From the NCBI GenBank assembly GCA_963733945.1, contig CAVTFD010000026.1:62001-126000 (forward strand): a DNA stretch of 64,000 nt. Direction: 5' to 3'. Shown here one piece after another: positions 34,691 to 43,469 of this stretch (positions within the stretch are counted from its first letter, which is position 1; each line of letters starts with the position of its first letter). The notes under the pieces are model-generated. The model ran no database searches. It saw only the letters and a program-made list of their open reading frames with translations, and was not told where the DNA came from. The stretch comes from AP-15 sp963733945 (GTDB taxonomy: Bacteria > Pseudomonadota > Alphaproteobacteria > ATCC43930 > CGMCC-115725). A program made the translations under genes and the position numbers.

Positions 34691-35720
34691 TGCTTCCGCC
34701 GCGGAGGCGATGCTGTCACGCCAGCGCCGGATCGGGCTGCGGGTCGCGCTCGCGGTCGCTGCCGGATTCACGTTGAACCTCGCCACGGGCGAGGTCATAC
34801 CCTTCTTTGGGCCGGTCCTCGCGGTGCAATTCCTGATTTTCGGCGCCGGGCCCTTGCCGCTGTCGAAGGCGATCGCGTTCGTCGGGCTCGTGCTGGTCGT
34901 CGGACAGGCCTTCATTGTTGTTAACGGCATCTTTGGCGACCAGCCGGTCCAGCTGCTGGCGCTGCTCGGTCTATTCTTCTTCGTGTGCTTCTTTGTACAG
35001 GCGCGGGGACGGGGTGGCCCTGTCATCTTCCTCTGCTTGGCGATCGCGATCACGGTTACCCTGCTCGATCGCGTCCACGACACGCTGGACACGAGCATAA
35101 TTGCAATATTGCTCCAAGCTTACCTGAGCGCTGTGGTCTTGTCGTGGCTCGCCCACGCGATCTTGCCGGGCCACGATGCGACCGAGGACGGGCCGCAGGC
35201 AGCCCCGGCCACCGACAGGCCTGCCATGCGGGCTCTCGCAGATGCGGCTATCCTGCTCGGCGCCATGGCGCTCTGCCTGACCAACAGCGCCCTCTCTTTG
35301 GCGCTCGTCCTTCCGATCACCGTCGCTTCCGTGCTGCTTCAGTTTGACTTCGCAACCAGCGTCCGTTCCGCCCTTAGCCTTGTCGCCGTCAATCTGCTGA
35401 GCGGTGTGCTTGCCTCTCTGGCCTTTGCGTTCGTCGAGCTGCGCCCGTCGCTGCCCTTCCTGTTCCTGACAGTCTTTCTCGTCGGGCTGATCCTGGGTGG
35501 GCGGGCGACGGCCGGCCGTGCCAAAATGTATGCTGGAGCGCTCACGACGTTCTTGATTCTGTTCGGGTCGGGCATAGCGCCGCTGCCGACGACGACCCCA
35601 GAGTCGTTCGCGACCCGGATCGGCTACGTCCTGTTGGCGGTCGGATACACGCTGTGCATGACAGCGCTACTGTGGCCGGGTGAACGACGTGCCTCGACGC
35701 AACCTTCCCTTCCGTGTTGA
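34680..35720 (+). CDS. DUF2955 membrane protein, efflux pump inner-membrane subunit
   Basis: Membrane protein of 346 aa in two similar halves of about five helices each, separated near residue 165 by a hydrophilic stretch (HDATEDGPQAAPATDRPAMR). It belongs to DUF2955, distantly related to the FUSC/AaeB aromatic-acid exporters. The first half begins RRIGLRVALAVAAGFTLNLA. Coupling to the HlyD gene by an 11 bp overlap supports an AaeAB-like export pair; the substrate is unknown. Confidence 0.82.
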   Translation: MPADASAAEAMLSRQRRIGLRVALAVAAGFTLNLATGEVIPFFGPVLAVQFLIFGAGPLPLSKAIAFVGLVLVVGQAFIVVNGIFGDQPVQLLALLGLFFFVCFFVQARGRGGPVIFLCLAIAITVTLLDRVHDTLDTSIIAILLQAYLSAVVLSWLAHAILPGHDATEDGPQAAPATDRPAMRALADAAILLGAMALCLTNSALSLALVLPITVASVLLQFDFATSVRSALSLVAVNLLSGVLASLAFAFVELRPSLPFLFLTVFLVGLILGGRATAGRAKMYAGALTTFLILFGSGIAPLPTTTPESFATRIGYVLLAVGYTLCMTALLWPGERRASTQPSLPC

Positions 35721-35725
35721 AGTAA

Positions 35726-36562
35726 ATGATTCGCTTGCCCGCTTTTATTCTCGTCGGGTGCGTAGTCTGCGCAGGGTTGATCCTTATCCAATTCGGTTCC
35801 ATCACTAGCCACCGCCCTTCACCCGGGGCCTACTTGCCACCGGCGGGAATCAAAGCCGCAGCGCCGGAAATTCGGAAGCTCGCCGACCCGCTGTTCAGCC
35901 CGGCACAGCGCCGTCCGGAAACCGCATCCTCGGCTAATGATGCCAATTCACCATTGCGCGATGTGAGGCTGACTGGCGTCGTGATCGGACCGGGTTTGCG
36001 CATCGCGATCTTCGCTGTGACCGCCACAAACTCGCGCGTGCTGTCGGAGGGCGAAGCGCTGAAAGGCTGGCGACTCGAGCGCATCTCACCGGAAGGGGTC
36101 GTGCTCAGCGGTCCGGCCGGCAACATAGTGCTCGAGCCTCAGCCGGATGCGAATCTGGTTCGGCCGCCTCTGCTTGTTGCGGTCCAATCCGGCCAGCTCG
36201 GCGCGGCGATGGCTGGTCCGCCGGAGCAACCAATCGCTGTGACGCCTATTGCTGTCGGCAACTTATCGGCAGCCACCCCCGTTCAGACGCAAGGCTATCC
36301 TTATTATTTTCCGGAGTATTACCCCGGCTATGATCCGGATTATGCATGGGGATGGGGTAACCCATGGGGCTGGGGCTGGCCTGTCGGAGTTTCCGTCGGA
36401 TTTGGCGGATGTCGGAACTGCGGGTTCCGCGGCGGCTCTTTCCGTCCAGGTTTCCGACGCTTCGGCTTAGGTCGTCCTAGCTTCTTCCATCCGGGGTTGG
36501 GACGCTCCGGCTTTGTGCATGCGAGTTTTGGTGGCGGTTTCCGTGGCGGCGGTCGCAGATAG
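35726..36562 (+). CDS. GspC-like periplasmic protein with Gly/Tyr-rich tail
   Basis: A 278 aa protein with an N-terminal membrane anchor (ILVGCVVCAGLILIQF). Residues 55-140 resemble the homology region of type II secretion GspC/GspN proteins: a DPLF start, then LRDVRLTGVVIGPGLRIAIF, the LSEGEALKGWRLERISPEGV turn and VVLSGPAGNIVLE. The last 90 residues are dominated by Gly, Phe, Arg, Tyr and Trp (PYYFPEYYPGYDP, GWGNPWGWGWP), with two Cys. No other secretion-system gene lies nearby. It starts 5 bp after the DUF2955 stop and so seems to belong to the efflux operon. Function unknown. Confidence 0.65.
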   Translation: MIRLPAFILVGCVVCAGLILIQFGSITSHRPSPGAYLPPAGIKAAAPEIRKLADPLFSPAQRRPETASSANDANSPLRDVRLTGVVIGPGLRIAIFAVTATNSRVLSEGEALKGWRLERISPEGVVLSGPAGNIVLEPQPDANLVRPPLLVAVQSGQLGAAMAGPPEQPIAVTPIAVGNLSAATPVQTQGYPYYFPEYYPGYDPDYAWGWGNPWGWGWPVGVSVGFGGCRNCGFRGGSFRPGFRRFGLGRPSFFHPGLGRSGFVHASFGGGFRGGGRR

Positions 36563-36729
36563 GATGATCACGTCGGCCGCTGAGTCTAGAGCGTGCCCCG
36601 AAAGCTTGGTTGGCGACATGGGGTACACCGCGTGATCGCGCATGCGCTCCCGCTTCCCACCCGACCTCGCCGTTGCTCCGCCCCGGCGGCGATGTCCGAA
36701 GAGGGCAACTGCCAGCATAGATGGCTTGC

Positions 36730-36775
36730 AGCTGCCTTGGCAGCTCGGCACCGGAACCGGCCATTGGTCCGGTTC
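36730..36775. terminator. Two hairpins between convergent genes
   Basis: AGCTGCC-TT-GGCAGCT (36730-36745) and GAACCGG-N8-CCGGTTC (36754-36775) lie in the gap between the GspC-like gene and the convergent vapC-like gene. Both arms are perfect. There is no T tract, so they may act as bidirectional Rho-assisted terminators or be unrelated structure. The rest of 36563-36789 shows no gene. Confidence 0.35.
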
Positions 36776-36789
36776 GGGTGCAGGGTATG

Positions 36790-37301
36790 TCAAATCGCGT
36801 GGAGAACGCTTAGCGCTAGGCGCGGCTCGGCTTCCTGCACTCGCGCAAAATCCGTATCGCAGGTGATAACGTGCAGATCGCGCTCAAACCCCTGGGCACA
36901 AATCCAGAGGTCATTTTCGTTGATGCCCAGCCGCTTTCCGGTGGCGTGATCGATCCAGTCTTCCAGGTGCGCAGGCGATTTGCTCCTGCTCGCTTTGGCA
37001 TGAACTTGCTCACCATCGCTGCCTTGAGATCCCCATAGGCCTCCGCGACATGTGCATTGATCAATAGAAGGCTGCGCGCCTGCGCCTCCGCTAGCACTTT
37101 AGTCGCATAGACTGGGGTGCGCCCATGTATGCGCTGGACGCTGACCACACCAGTGCGGATTTCGCCAATGCTGATCGCGGAAACAAACTGCAGATCGTCT
37201 GCGGCCATCGTGTCGATCGCACTTATGGCCACGCTGTGTAGCACACCGTTGGGATCGACAAGCGCGATCAGCACAGACGTGTCCAACAGATATGCAGGCA
37301 T
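36790..37301 (-). pseudogene. VapC-like PIN nuclease, frameshifted
   Basis: PIN-domain protein, about 169 codons including the shift. The first frame (MPAYLLDTSVLIALVD, SAISIGEIRTG, then VYATKVLAEAQARSLLLI) carries the first acidic residues. Around 36992-36998 the reading frame must shift by one base to continue into LEDWIDHATGKRLGINENDL, WICAQGFERDLHVITCDTDF and the end at 36790; this second part holds the remaining Asp residues. Without the shift the protein ends at 36816 with an unrelated tail. The shift falls at CCAAAGCG, where one base is missing. It starts 2 nt after the methylase stop, and no antitoxin gene is next to it. It is either a decayed toxin or an assembly indel. Confidence 0.75.
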
Positions 37302-37303
37302 AT

Positions 37304-38820
37304 CTAGGGGAGATAAGGGCGAAGCGCCTCCGCCTCGTATTCCGGCAGCGGCGCAAATGTCGTTTTGACCCAATTGCCGGTGAACTGGGCGCGCGCGCCG
37401 TGCAGGATTTCGAGCAGCGAAAGACCAGGGGAGGCGTCAAGGTCCGTCCAGCCAGTCCAGGCGTGCGCAACTGGGCGCCGGACGCCCTCGAAGAAGCGCA
37501 GCAGCTCACGCTCGATCCGAACCGGAAGCCCGTAGCTTGCGAGCACGGATGCATCGATATCGGTAAGTTTCTGCGCCAAGGATGAGTCGCCGGCGAAGGT
37601 CAGATCAGAGTGAGTGATCCGCTCAACGTAGGCTGCTGCCAATGACGCGACTTCTCTCGGCAAGACGCTCGGAAGTGGAATTTGGGCGAGCGTCCTGATT
37701 CGGTACCTGCGATCGGACGTAAACACGGTCGCGAAGGCATTAGCCACGGGACCATTGAGCGCGGCCATCAATGCGAGCAGCTCATTCTCACCGACGTCAT
37801 GCTTGGGCCAAGCACCAATGAACTGCTGCGAACAGACCAGCCCTTCGGCATCGAAGCTCGCTGCGAGCCGCCACGGGTAACGGCTGAGACGCACCGCGTT
37901 CAGGATCAGCTTCGGATTGTTCCACGGGAGCTTAAGCGCGCCACCTCTTGCAGATTCCGATCTGCAGTCGAGCCAGACTGGTGCCGGTGACCGGTATTGG
38001 ACGTGACCATGCACACCGCGCAGCCCAGGCTCATAGCCCGGCTGAGTATCATAGCTCCAGGCTTGCGATTGACCGCCGAGCCATTCAACTCCGCGATGCA
38101 AGTTGAGCTTGTCGCCGAGCTTTGGATTTTCGGCAAGATAGGCCCATAGCTCATGTAGAGCCGGAACCCAGAGTTCGCCGCTGGGCTCGTCCGGCACCCA
38201 GCGAGTCAGTGCTCGGCTGCGCGTGATCACTCCTGCTCTTAGGAACGGTAGCCGGTCGCGGAGGGTTACCTCACTTGACCGGATCGTGATCACCGGTTCA
38301 TCCGTCGCGGCGCGCCGGTCCTTCGCGATCAGAAGAGATGCGGCCATGCGCGAGGCCGAGAAGACATCGTCCGGAATTTCGACGATTTCGACAGTACCGT
38401 AGGTGCGTTCTAATAGCGAGCGGACCGCCTGGTAGCGCCTTTCCAGGATGAAAGTCGGAGGGAGGACAAAGCCGATCCCGGCGGGCCGCAGCGCGATGAC
38501 CTCCAGAAGGATTGCCGCTGGTTTAGAGATGTCGTGCTGCGCGATTATGCTGGCGCGATTATTTGGTTCGAAGTCCTCGAAGGGCGGATTGCAGATGACA
38601 TAGGTGTTCGGCGTGATCCGCTCCGGCAGCCGCCTACTTGCGAACAGATCGGTTTGTTGGATGTCCCAGCCGTTGTGGTTCGGATAGTCCGCGAGGATCA
38701 GTGAGAGCTTGGCGACCTCGCAAGCAAACTCGTCGAGCTCATCGCCGGCGAGGCGCGCAGTCAGAAAATTATGCCGTTCGGCATCGGTCCACTCAAGCGG
38801 GAGCGCGGTCCGCAGCTCTG
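37304..38820 (-). pseudogene. N6-adenine DNA methylase, C-terminal part (after frameshift)
   Basis: Continuation in another frame of the methylase begun at 39792. It contains LPLEWTDAERHNFLTARL, the DEFACEVAKLSLILADYP helix, the catalytic motif IV NPPF (in YVICNPPFEDFEPNN), a post-motif FVLPPTFILERRYQAVRSLL and about 350 further residues that probably form the target-recognition and accessory region (for example LHRGVEWLGGQSQAWSYDT). A protein of about 828 aa results if the two parts are joined. The family resembles Eco57I/type IIG or class 1 N6-methylases; no nuclease motif is visible in this half. The vapC-like gene follows after 2 nt. Confidence 0.75.
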
Positions 38821-39792
38821 CCGGAGGGCTGCGACCAGGAGCACGCCAGCACCCGTAAAGGGTTCGTATACCCGGGTCTGCTCGGGGTTTCGCCAAAGCT
38901 CAAGCCGGCGCACGATGTGTTCGGCCATCTGCCGTGGCGTGCAGTGCGTTCCAAGTTCCGCGCGAGCCTCGGAGGTGACGAATGTGTTCTCATAGACGAA
39001 GGCTAGATCGTCGGCCGAGATATTCCGAAAGTTGATGCCGTTGTGGATGCCACGCCACACGGTCTCGAGGCGCGCCCGGTCGCGCGGCGATGGCGTGATC
39101 GTCCCGAGGCCATAATAGCAATCAATGCCGCGGAGGACCTCGTCAACGCTGCCCGCAGCCCAGCTCTGGGCTGACTCGTGCCCACGATCGGTGAGGATTT
39201 TCGCGGCGAGAAACCGGAACGTTGCCTGAAAGAGCAGACGCGCGTCCATCGCGGGGCGCCCCCGGACGTCAATCACGGTTGCAAGCGCTTCGCGCAGCAG
39301 CGCGTCGAGCTTGACGTGGATCTCACCTTCGATCGCAATCAACAGCCCCATGTCGACAAAATCGAACTGGCGCCCGGGTAGCGGCTCGGCATCAATTGCC
39401 TTGGCACGGTGAATGGCGCGCGGGTTCCAGTACTCGGCGTGTCGCGCAAAGAGGTCGGTTAGGCCCTCGGCAGGGGTGACAGCGATCCGAGCCGGGTTTT
39501 GATCGGCATGGATCTGCCACAACTCGACCACCTCGCCAGCAATCGCGAAGATCATCGGCGCGCCGAGCGCGCGCAGTCCGATCAGGTCTGAGCCTCCAGA
39601 ATCGGCTTCGACCACCGCGAAGGCGGCGGTCCGATATGATGGCGGAGTTTGGGTGAAGGCCGCGAGCGCCACCTGGCGAGTTTCCCCGTCTGGGGAAAGC
39701 ACATCGGCGAAGCTGTAGTCGGGCAGCAGTGCATCAGCCGCATAGCCGATCCGGCTGAGCTCCTTGGTGACCGCAGCAACAAGCGACTTCAT
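38761..39792 (-). pseudogene. N6-adenine DNA methylase, N-terminal part (before frameshift)
   Basis: N-terminal 324 residues of the methylase. Residues 1-200 are a helical/mixed region of unknown role (MKSLVAAVTKELSRIG, then AIAGEVVELWQIHADQNPAR). Next is the HsdM-like region ISADDLAFVYENTFV with the GTHCTPRQMAEHIVRRL segment typical of N6-methylases, and the SAM-binding motif I VYEPFTGAGVLLVAALR. At about 38820 the frame breaks; reading on gives an unrelated tail ending at 38761, while the expected ELRTALPLEW follows in another frame. The ATG at 39792 overlaps the stop of the MerR-like gene (ATGA), so translation of the two is coupled. Confidence 0.75.
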
Positions 39793-40292
39793 GTCCGCTC
39801 GCTCTCCGCCGCACGGCGGTCGCTGAGCCCCACGGGCGGGAAAGCGATGCTGTGTTGCGCCTCGTCCGAGCCTACCTCGAGCAGCGCCTCGCGGAGCAAC
39901 GTAACGATGCGGTCCAGGGGGAGCAGGATCGAGGCTTGTTCCACATCGGCATCGGTGAGCGTGTCCACGAACTTGGCGCTGCCGTCGGCGGGTCGAACCA
40001 GCAAATAGCCTCGGGCGAGACGAACCCATTGCGGGCTACCACAGATCTCGAAGATCTCGCGCTCGACCGCTTTTAGCGTGCCGACGCTCAGCCCTAGATC
40101 CTCGACGAGCACTCGTACGACAGCTAGGCCGAGCAGCTGTCCCGGACGAAACACCGGCGCATGACCTTTGAGGCCCGCGAGCGACGGCAGCACCGAACGC
40201 CAGTGGCGTAGCGTCTCTTGCGGGATCCCGATCACCTGCCGGACTTGGCCTGGAGTGTAGCGCACAGCTCGCCAATTTGTGGTTGACAACAA
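39789..40292 (-). CDS. MerR-type helix-turn-helix protein
   Basis: A 167 aa protein with a MerR-like winged HTH at residues 10-80 (YTPGQVRQVIGIPQETLRHW, FRPGQLLGLAVVRVLVED). The C-terminal half (VRLARGYLLVRPADGSAKFV to LDRIVTLLREALLEV) matches no effector domain I know. It is the first gene of a three-gene unit with the N6-methylase and the PIN nuclease, joined by an ATGA overlap and a 2 nt gap. It may regulate the unit or act as its antitoxin-like or specificity component; both are inferences. Confidence 0.7.
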   Translation of the reverse strand: MLSTTNWRAVRYTPGQVRQVIGIPQETLRHWRSVLPSLAGLKGHAPVFRPGQLLGLAVVRVLVEDLGLSVGTLKAVEREIFEICGSPQWVRLARGYLLVRPADGSAKFVDTLTDADVEQASILLPLDRIVTLLREALLEVGSDEAQHSIAFPPVGLSDRRAAESERT

Positions 40293-40619
40293 GATAACCG
40301 ACAGATTTAGGCCAGTCTAGGGCTTTGCACTGCCTCCTGCCGGATCTCTCGGAGGAACGGAACAGCATGAACGTCGGAATCGTATTTGTGGGCAAGACAT
40401 CGCAGCGCCTTTCCAGCCGCCTCCGGTCATTCTGCGTGCCTAACACGATTGTCTCGAAAGGGGCATAAAGGGCGGTTCCAACTGCCAAGGCTGGACGGCC
40501 GTTATGGCTCCGAAAGAAGTCCCCGGCCGCGATGATTGGGCCGCTCGGCTTTCGGGGCAGGTTCCAAGCCCCCCGAGGAGAAAGCCGGTTCGCCGGCGAA
40601 ATCCGCCGCTGAATAGACC
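40293..40619. other. Intergenic region, no recognised gene
   Basis: 327 bp upstream of the MerR-like gene and downstream of the alcohol dehydrogenase gene. On the plus strand a 25-codon open frame starts at 40367 behind a strong GGAGGAACGG, but it has no known relatives and may be chance. A short AT-rich stretch (40275-40310) is a plausible promoter zone for the MerR-methylase-PIN unit. I see no RNA gene, no integrase and no attachment-site repeat. Confidence 0.4.
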
Positions 40620-41738
40620 TCAGGTCTGGTTCTTGACCACCACCTTGATCGCGTCGTCTATCCGCTCGCGCGCGTATTTGAGCGCGGTCGGCAACTCGTC
40701 GAGCGGAAAGGTGTGGGTGTGGATCAGCCGCGCGTCGAAGCGCTTCTGCTTCATCAACGCCATCGCCCGGTGGGTGGCGCTCTGGCCTTCGCCGCGAATG
40801 CCGTAGACATAGATATTGTTGCGCACCAGATAGGCGAGATCAACCGGCACCTTCTCGTGCGGAAAGGCGGCGAGGCAGATCCGGCCGCCGCGGTCGACCA
40901 TCTGCGCCGCCTCGTTTAGCGCCTCGGGCGCACCCGAGCATTCGACGACGAACTGGACGCCCTTGCCCTGGGTGATGCGCTTGACCGCGGCGACGGCATC
41001 CTCCTGGCGGGCATTGATCACATGGTCGGCACCGAGCTTTTTGCCGAGCGCGAGCCGCGCGTCGCGGGTTCCGGTCAGGATCACCGGGTCGGCGCCGAGC
41101 GCCTTGGCGACCGCGACCCCGAGCAGGCCGATCGGCCCCGGCCCGGTGACGACGACGCCTTCACCGGCGATCAGCCCGCCGAGCACATCGAGCCCGTACA
41201 TCGAGGTGCCGGCGGTAACAACGAGGGTCGCCTCCTCGTCGCTCATATCGTGCGGCACATGGACCAGGGTGTTGATGTTGTTGATCGCATATTGAGCGAA
41301 GCCGCCGTCGGTGGTGAAGCCGTTGGCGCGATGCCCCTTGGCGAGATCGCCGTAATTGAGGCACGCGGTGTACATGCCTTGCCGGCAGCGGGCACACCGG
41401 CCACACCCGGCGTGAACCTCGACGGTGACGCGATCACCGATCGAATATTCGTCGACTGCTGGGCCGAGACTGACCACCGTTCCCATGTATTCATGACCGA
41501 TCGTGAAGTTCTTGTGGAACGGCAGGCCGCCATCGACCATTGCCGGCAGCCCATGGCGCATGATTTCGAGATCGGTGGCGCAGATCGCCACCGCGTCGAT
41601 CCGGACCAACACTTCGGCAGCGCCGGGCGGCGGGACCGGCTTTTCGACCGGCACGATCTCGTCCGGGCCGCCAAGCACCCAAGCCTTCATCCGCTCCGGC
41701 ACCGGATATTCGTTGTTCAACCCGGACTGATCCGCCAT
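40620..41738 (-). CDS. Zinc-dependent alcohol dehydrogenase (MDR family)
   Basis: Medium-chain dehydrogenase/reductase of 372 aa. Catalytic zinc residues are the Cys in VAICATDLEIM and the His-Glu in TIGHEYMG; the structural zinc Cys cluster is CGRCARCRQGMYTAC; the NAD(P)-binding loop is VVTGPGPIGLLGVAVAKAL. It resembles sorbitol/threonine/galactitol-type dehydrogenases, but the substrate cannot be assigned. The ATG at 41738 gives an unconserved lead of about 16 residues; M17 (MKAWVLGGP) is an alternative start. Confidence 0.9.
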   Translation of the reverse strand: MADQSGLNNEYPVPERMKAWVLGGPDEIVPVEKPVPPPGAAEVLVRIDAVAICATDLEIMRHGLPAMVDGGLPFHKNFTIGHEYMGTVVSLGPAVDEYSIGDRVTVEVHAGCGRCARCRQGMYTACLNYGDLAKGHRANGFTTDGGFAQYAINNINTLVHVPHDMSDEEATLVVTAGTSMYGLDVLGGLIAGEGVVVTGPGPIGLLGVAVAKALGADPVILTGTRDARLALGKKLGADHVINARQEDAVAAVKRITQGKGVQFVVECSGAPEALNEAAQMVDRGGRICLAAFPHEKVPVDLAYLVRNNIYVYGIRGEGQSATHRAMALMKQKRFDARLIHTHTFPLDELPTALKYARERIDDAIKVVVKNQT

Positions 41739-41895
41739 CGTTCCGCTTTCCCGCTGGACCTTGCCTCGCAATGGCGAGGTTTTAGCGCAACCCGACGCGG
41801 GCGAGAAGGGCGCCGCCTTCCGGCATTGCGCGTGCTGCGTTATAGAAGGCAATGGCCGAGGGCAGAAAGCGGGCGGTGCATGGCCGGAGGAACTC

Positions 41896-42840
41896 ATGAG
41901 AAATCGCCGGACCGCGGTGCTGGGCGGATCGGGCTTCATCGGCCGCTACATCGTCCAGCGGCTCGCTGCGCGGGGCGATGTGATTCTCGTCGGCTGCCGC
42001 CGTGCCGAAGAAGCCAAGTTTCTGAAACCTCTTGGCGATGTCGGGCAGATCGCGACGCTCAACTTGACTATCGGCGACGAGCAAATATTGCCGGCCTTCC
42101 TCGCCGGCAACGATGCGCTGGTCAATTGCGTCGGCATTCTGCGCGAAAGCGGATCGCAGACATTCGATCGGGTGCACCATACCGGCCCGGCCCGGCTCGC
42201 CCGGCTCGCGCGCGAGGCCGGCATCGAACGCTTTGTCCACATCTCGGCGATCGGCGCCGACCCGCGTTCTTCCTCGGCCTATGCACGGACCAAGGCGGCG
42301 GGCGAAGCCGCCGTGCGCGACGCCTTCCCGACCGTTACTATCTTGCGCCCTTCGGTCGTATTCGGGGCGGAGGACCAGTTCTTCAACCGATTCGCGGCGA
42401 TGGCGACCATCTCGCCGATATTGCCGCTGATCGGCGGCGGCCATACCCGGTTTCAGCCGGTCTATGTCGGCGACGTCGCCCATGCGGTGGTGAAATGCCT
42501 CGACGACCCGACGACGGCCGGCCGCACCTATGAGCTTGGCGGACCAAAAGTCTATACATTCCGCGAGCTGATCGAGCTGGTGCTGGGCGAGATTCGGCGC
42601 AAGCGATTGCTGGTCGACCTGCCGTTCGGACTGGCTACGATCCAGGCTAGGCTGATGTCGATTCTGCCGAACCCGCCGTTGACGAGCGACCAGGTCGAGC
42701 TGTTGAAGCGCGACAATGTTGTTTCCTCTGGCGCTCTCACCCTTGCCGCCCTCGGCATCGCACCGACCGCGGTCGAGGGCGTCCTGCCGAGCTATCTCGA
42801 CCGCTTTCGCCGTGGGGGCTGGTATGAACGGCGATCCTGA
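41896..42840 (+). CDS. NDUFA9-like NAD(P)-binding protein (complex I associated)
   Basis: Atypical short-chain dehydrogenase of 314 aa, similar to the NDUFA9 accessory subunit of mitochondrial complex I and common in Alphaproteobacteria. The Rossmann start is TAVLGGSGFIGRYIVQRL; other family segments are LVNCVGILRESGSQTFDRVH, ISAIGADPRSSSAYARTKAA, ILRPSVVFGAEDQFFNRFA and GGGHTRFQPVYVGDVA. The start at 41896 is set by a perfect GGAGG ribosome site 6 nt upstream. NDUFA9 binds NADPH and may stabilise complex I; the free bacterial proteins are less studied. Confidence 0.9.
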   Translation: MRNRRTAVLGGSGFIGRYIVQRLAARGDVILVGCRRAEEAKFLKPLGDVGQIATLNLTIGDEQILPAFLAGNDALVNCVGILRESGSQTFDRVHHTGPARLARLAREAGIERFVHISAIGADPRSSSAYARTKAAGEAAVRDAFPTVTILRPSVVFGAEDQFFNRFAAMATISPILPLIGGGHTRFQPVYVGDVAHAVVKCLDDPTTAGRTYELGGPKVYTFRELIELVLGEIRRKRLLVDLPFGLATIQARLMSILPNPPLTSDQVELLKRDNVVSSGALTLAALGIAPTAVEGVLPSYLDRFRRGGWYERRS

Positions 42841-42905
42841 GGCGCTTTCGCGCCGCCGGCGCTTCGGCTAAGGTCGCGTTCTTCCCGATTGACAGGATCA
42901 GACAG

Positions 42906-43451
42906 ATGGCAGCGTTGGGTCGGCTCGTCGTGCTGATCGCCGCGCTCGTTCTCGGAGGCAAGGCGATGGCGGCAGATCTCGAAAACACAATTTACCTGGA
43001 CGTACCGGCAGGGCGGGTCGTCATAGACATGCGGCCCGATCTGGCGCCGGCCACCTGCGCCCAAATCAAGGCCCTGGTGCGCCGCGGCTTTTATGACGGG
43101 ATCGTCTTTCATCGGGTGATCGACGGCTTTATGGCCCAGACCGGCGATCCGACCGGCACCGGAAACGGCGGCTCGGGTCATACGCTCAAGGCCGAATTCT
43201 CTAACGAGAAGTTCGTCCGCGGCACGGTCGGGATGGCCCGCACCTCGGACCCCAACAGCGCCGACAGCCAGTTTTTCATCATGTTCGCGCCGGCGCCCTC
43301 GCTCGACGGCAAATACACGATCTGGGGCAACGTCGTCTCCGGCATGGAGTATGTCGACCAGATCAAAAAGGGCGAGCCGCCGCAAAACCCCGACAAGATC
43401 ATCAAGATGCAGGTCGCCGCCGACGCCCAAAAGGCGCCGGAGAAACCGTAG
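42906..43451 (+). CDS. Cyclophilin-type peptidyl-prolyl isomerase, exported
   Basis: PpiA-like cyclophilin of 181 aa with a signal peptide (RLVVLIAALVLGGKAMA). The catalytic core has GFYDGIVFHRVIDGFMAQTG, DPTGTGNGGSG, the active-site SADSQFFIMFAP and the C-terminal GMEYVDQIKKGEPPQNPDKI. The mature form probably acts on folding outer-membrane or periplasmic proteins. It stands alone between the NDUFA9-like gene and ampG. Confidence 0.93.
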   Translation: MAALGRLVVLIAALVLGGKAMAADLENTIYLDVPAGRVVIDMRPDLAPATCAQIKALVRRGFYDGIVFHRVIDGFMAQTGDPTGTGNGGSGHTLKAEFSNEKFVRGTVGMARTSDPNSADSQFFIMFAPAPSLDGKYTIWGNVVSGMEYVDQIKKGEPPQNPDKIIKMQVAADAQKAPEKP

Positions 43452-43469
43452 GCTCTCCCCGACTGCCGG

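Noticed and set aside
32041..40300. Genomic island integrated at tRNA-Leu(CAG).
   Set aside because: The accessory genes lie on the 5' side of the tRNA gene, no copy of the tRNA 3' end is found at the far side, and there is no integrase.
40367..40444. 25-codon plus-strand frame behind a strong Shine-Dalgarno.
   Set aside because: Too short, with no family or downstream gene to make it a leader peptide; recorded only in the intergenic entry.
41022..42533. A 503-codon plus-strand frame over the alcohol dehydrogenase and the NDUFA9-like gene.
   Set aside because: It crosses two real genes in different frames and has shadow composition.
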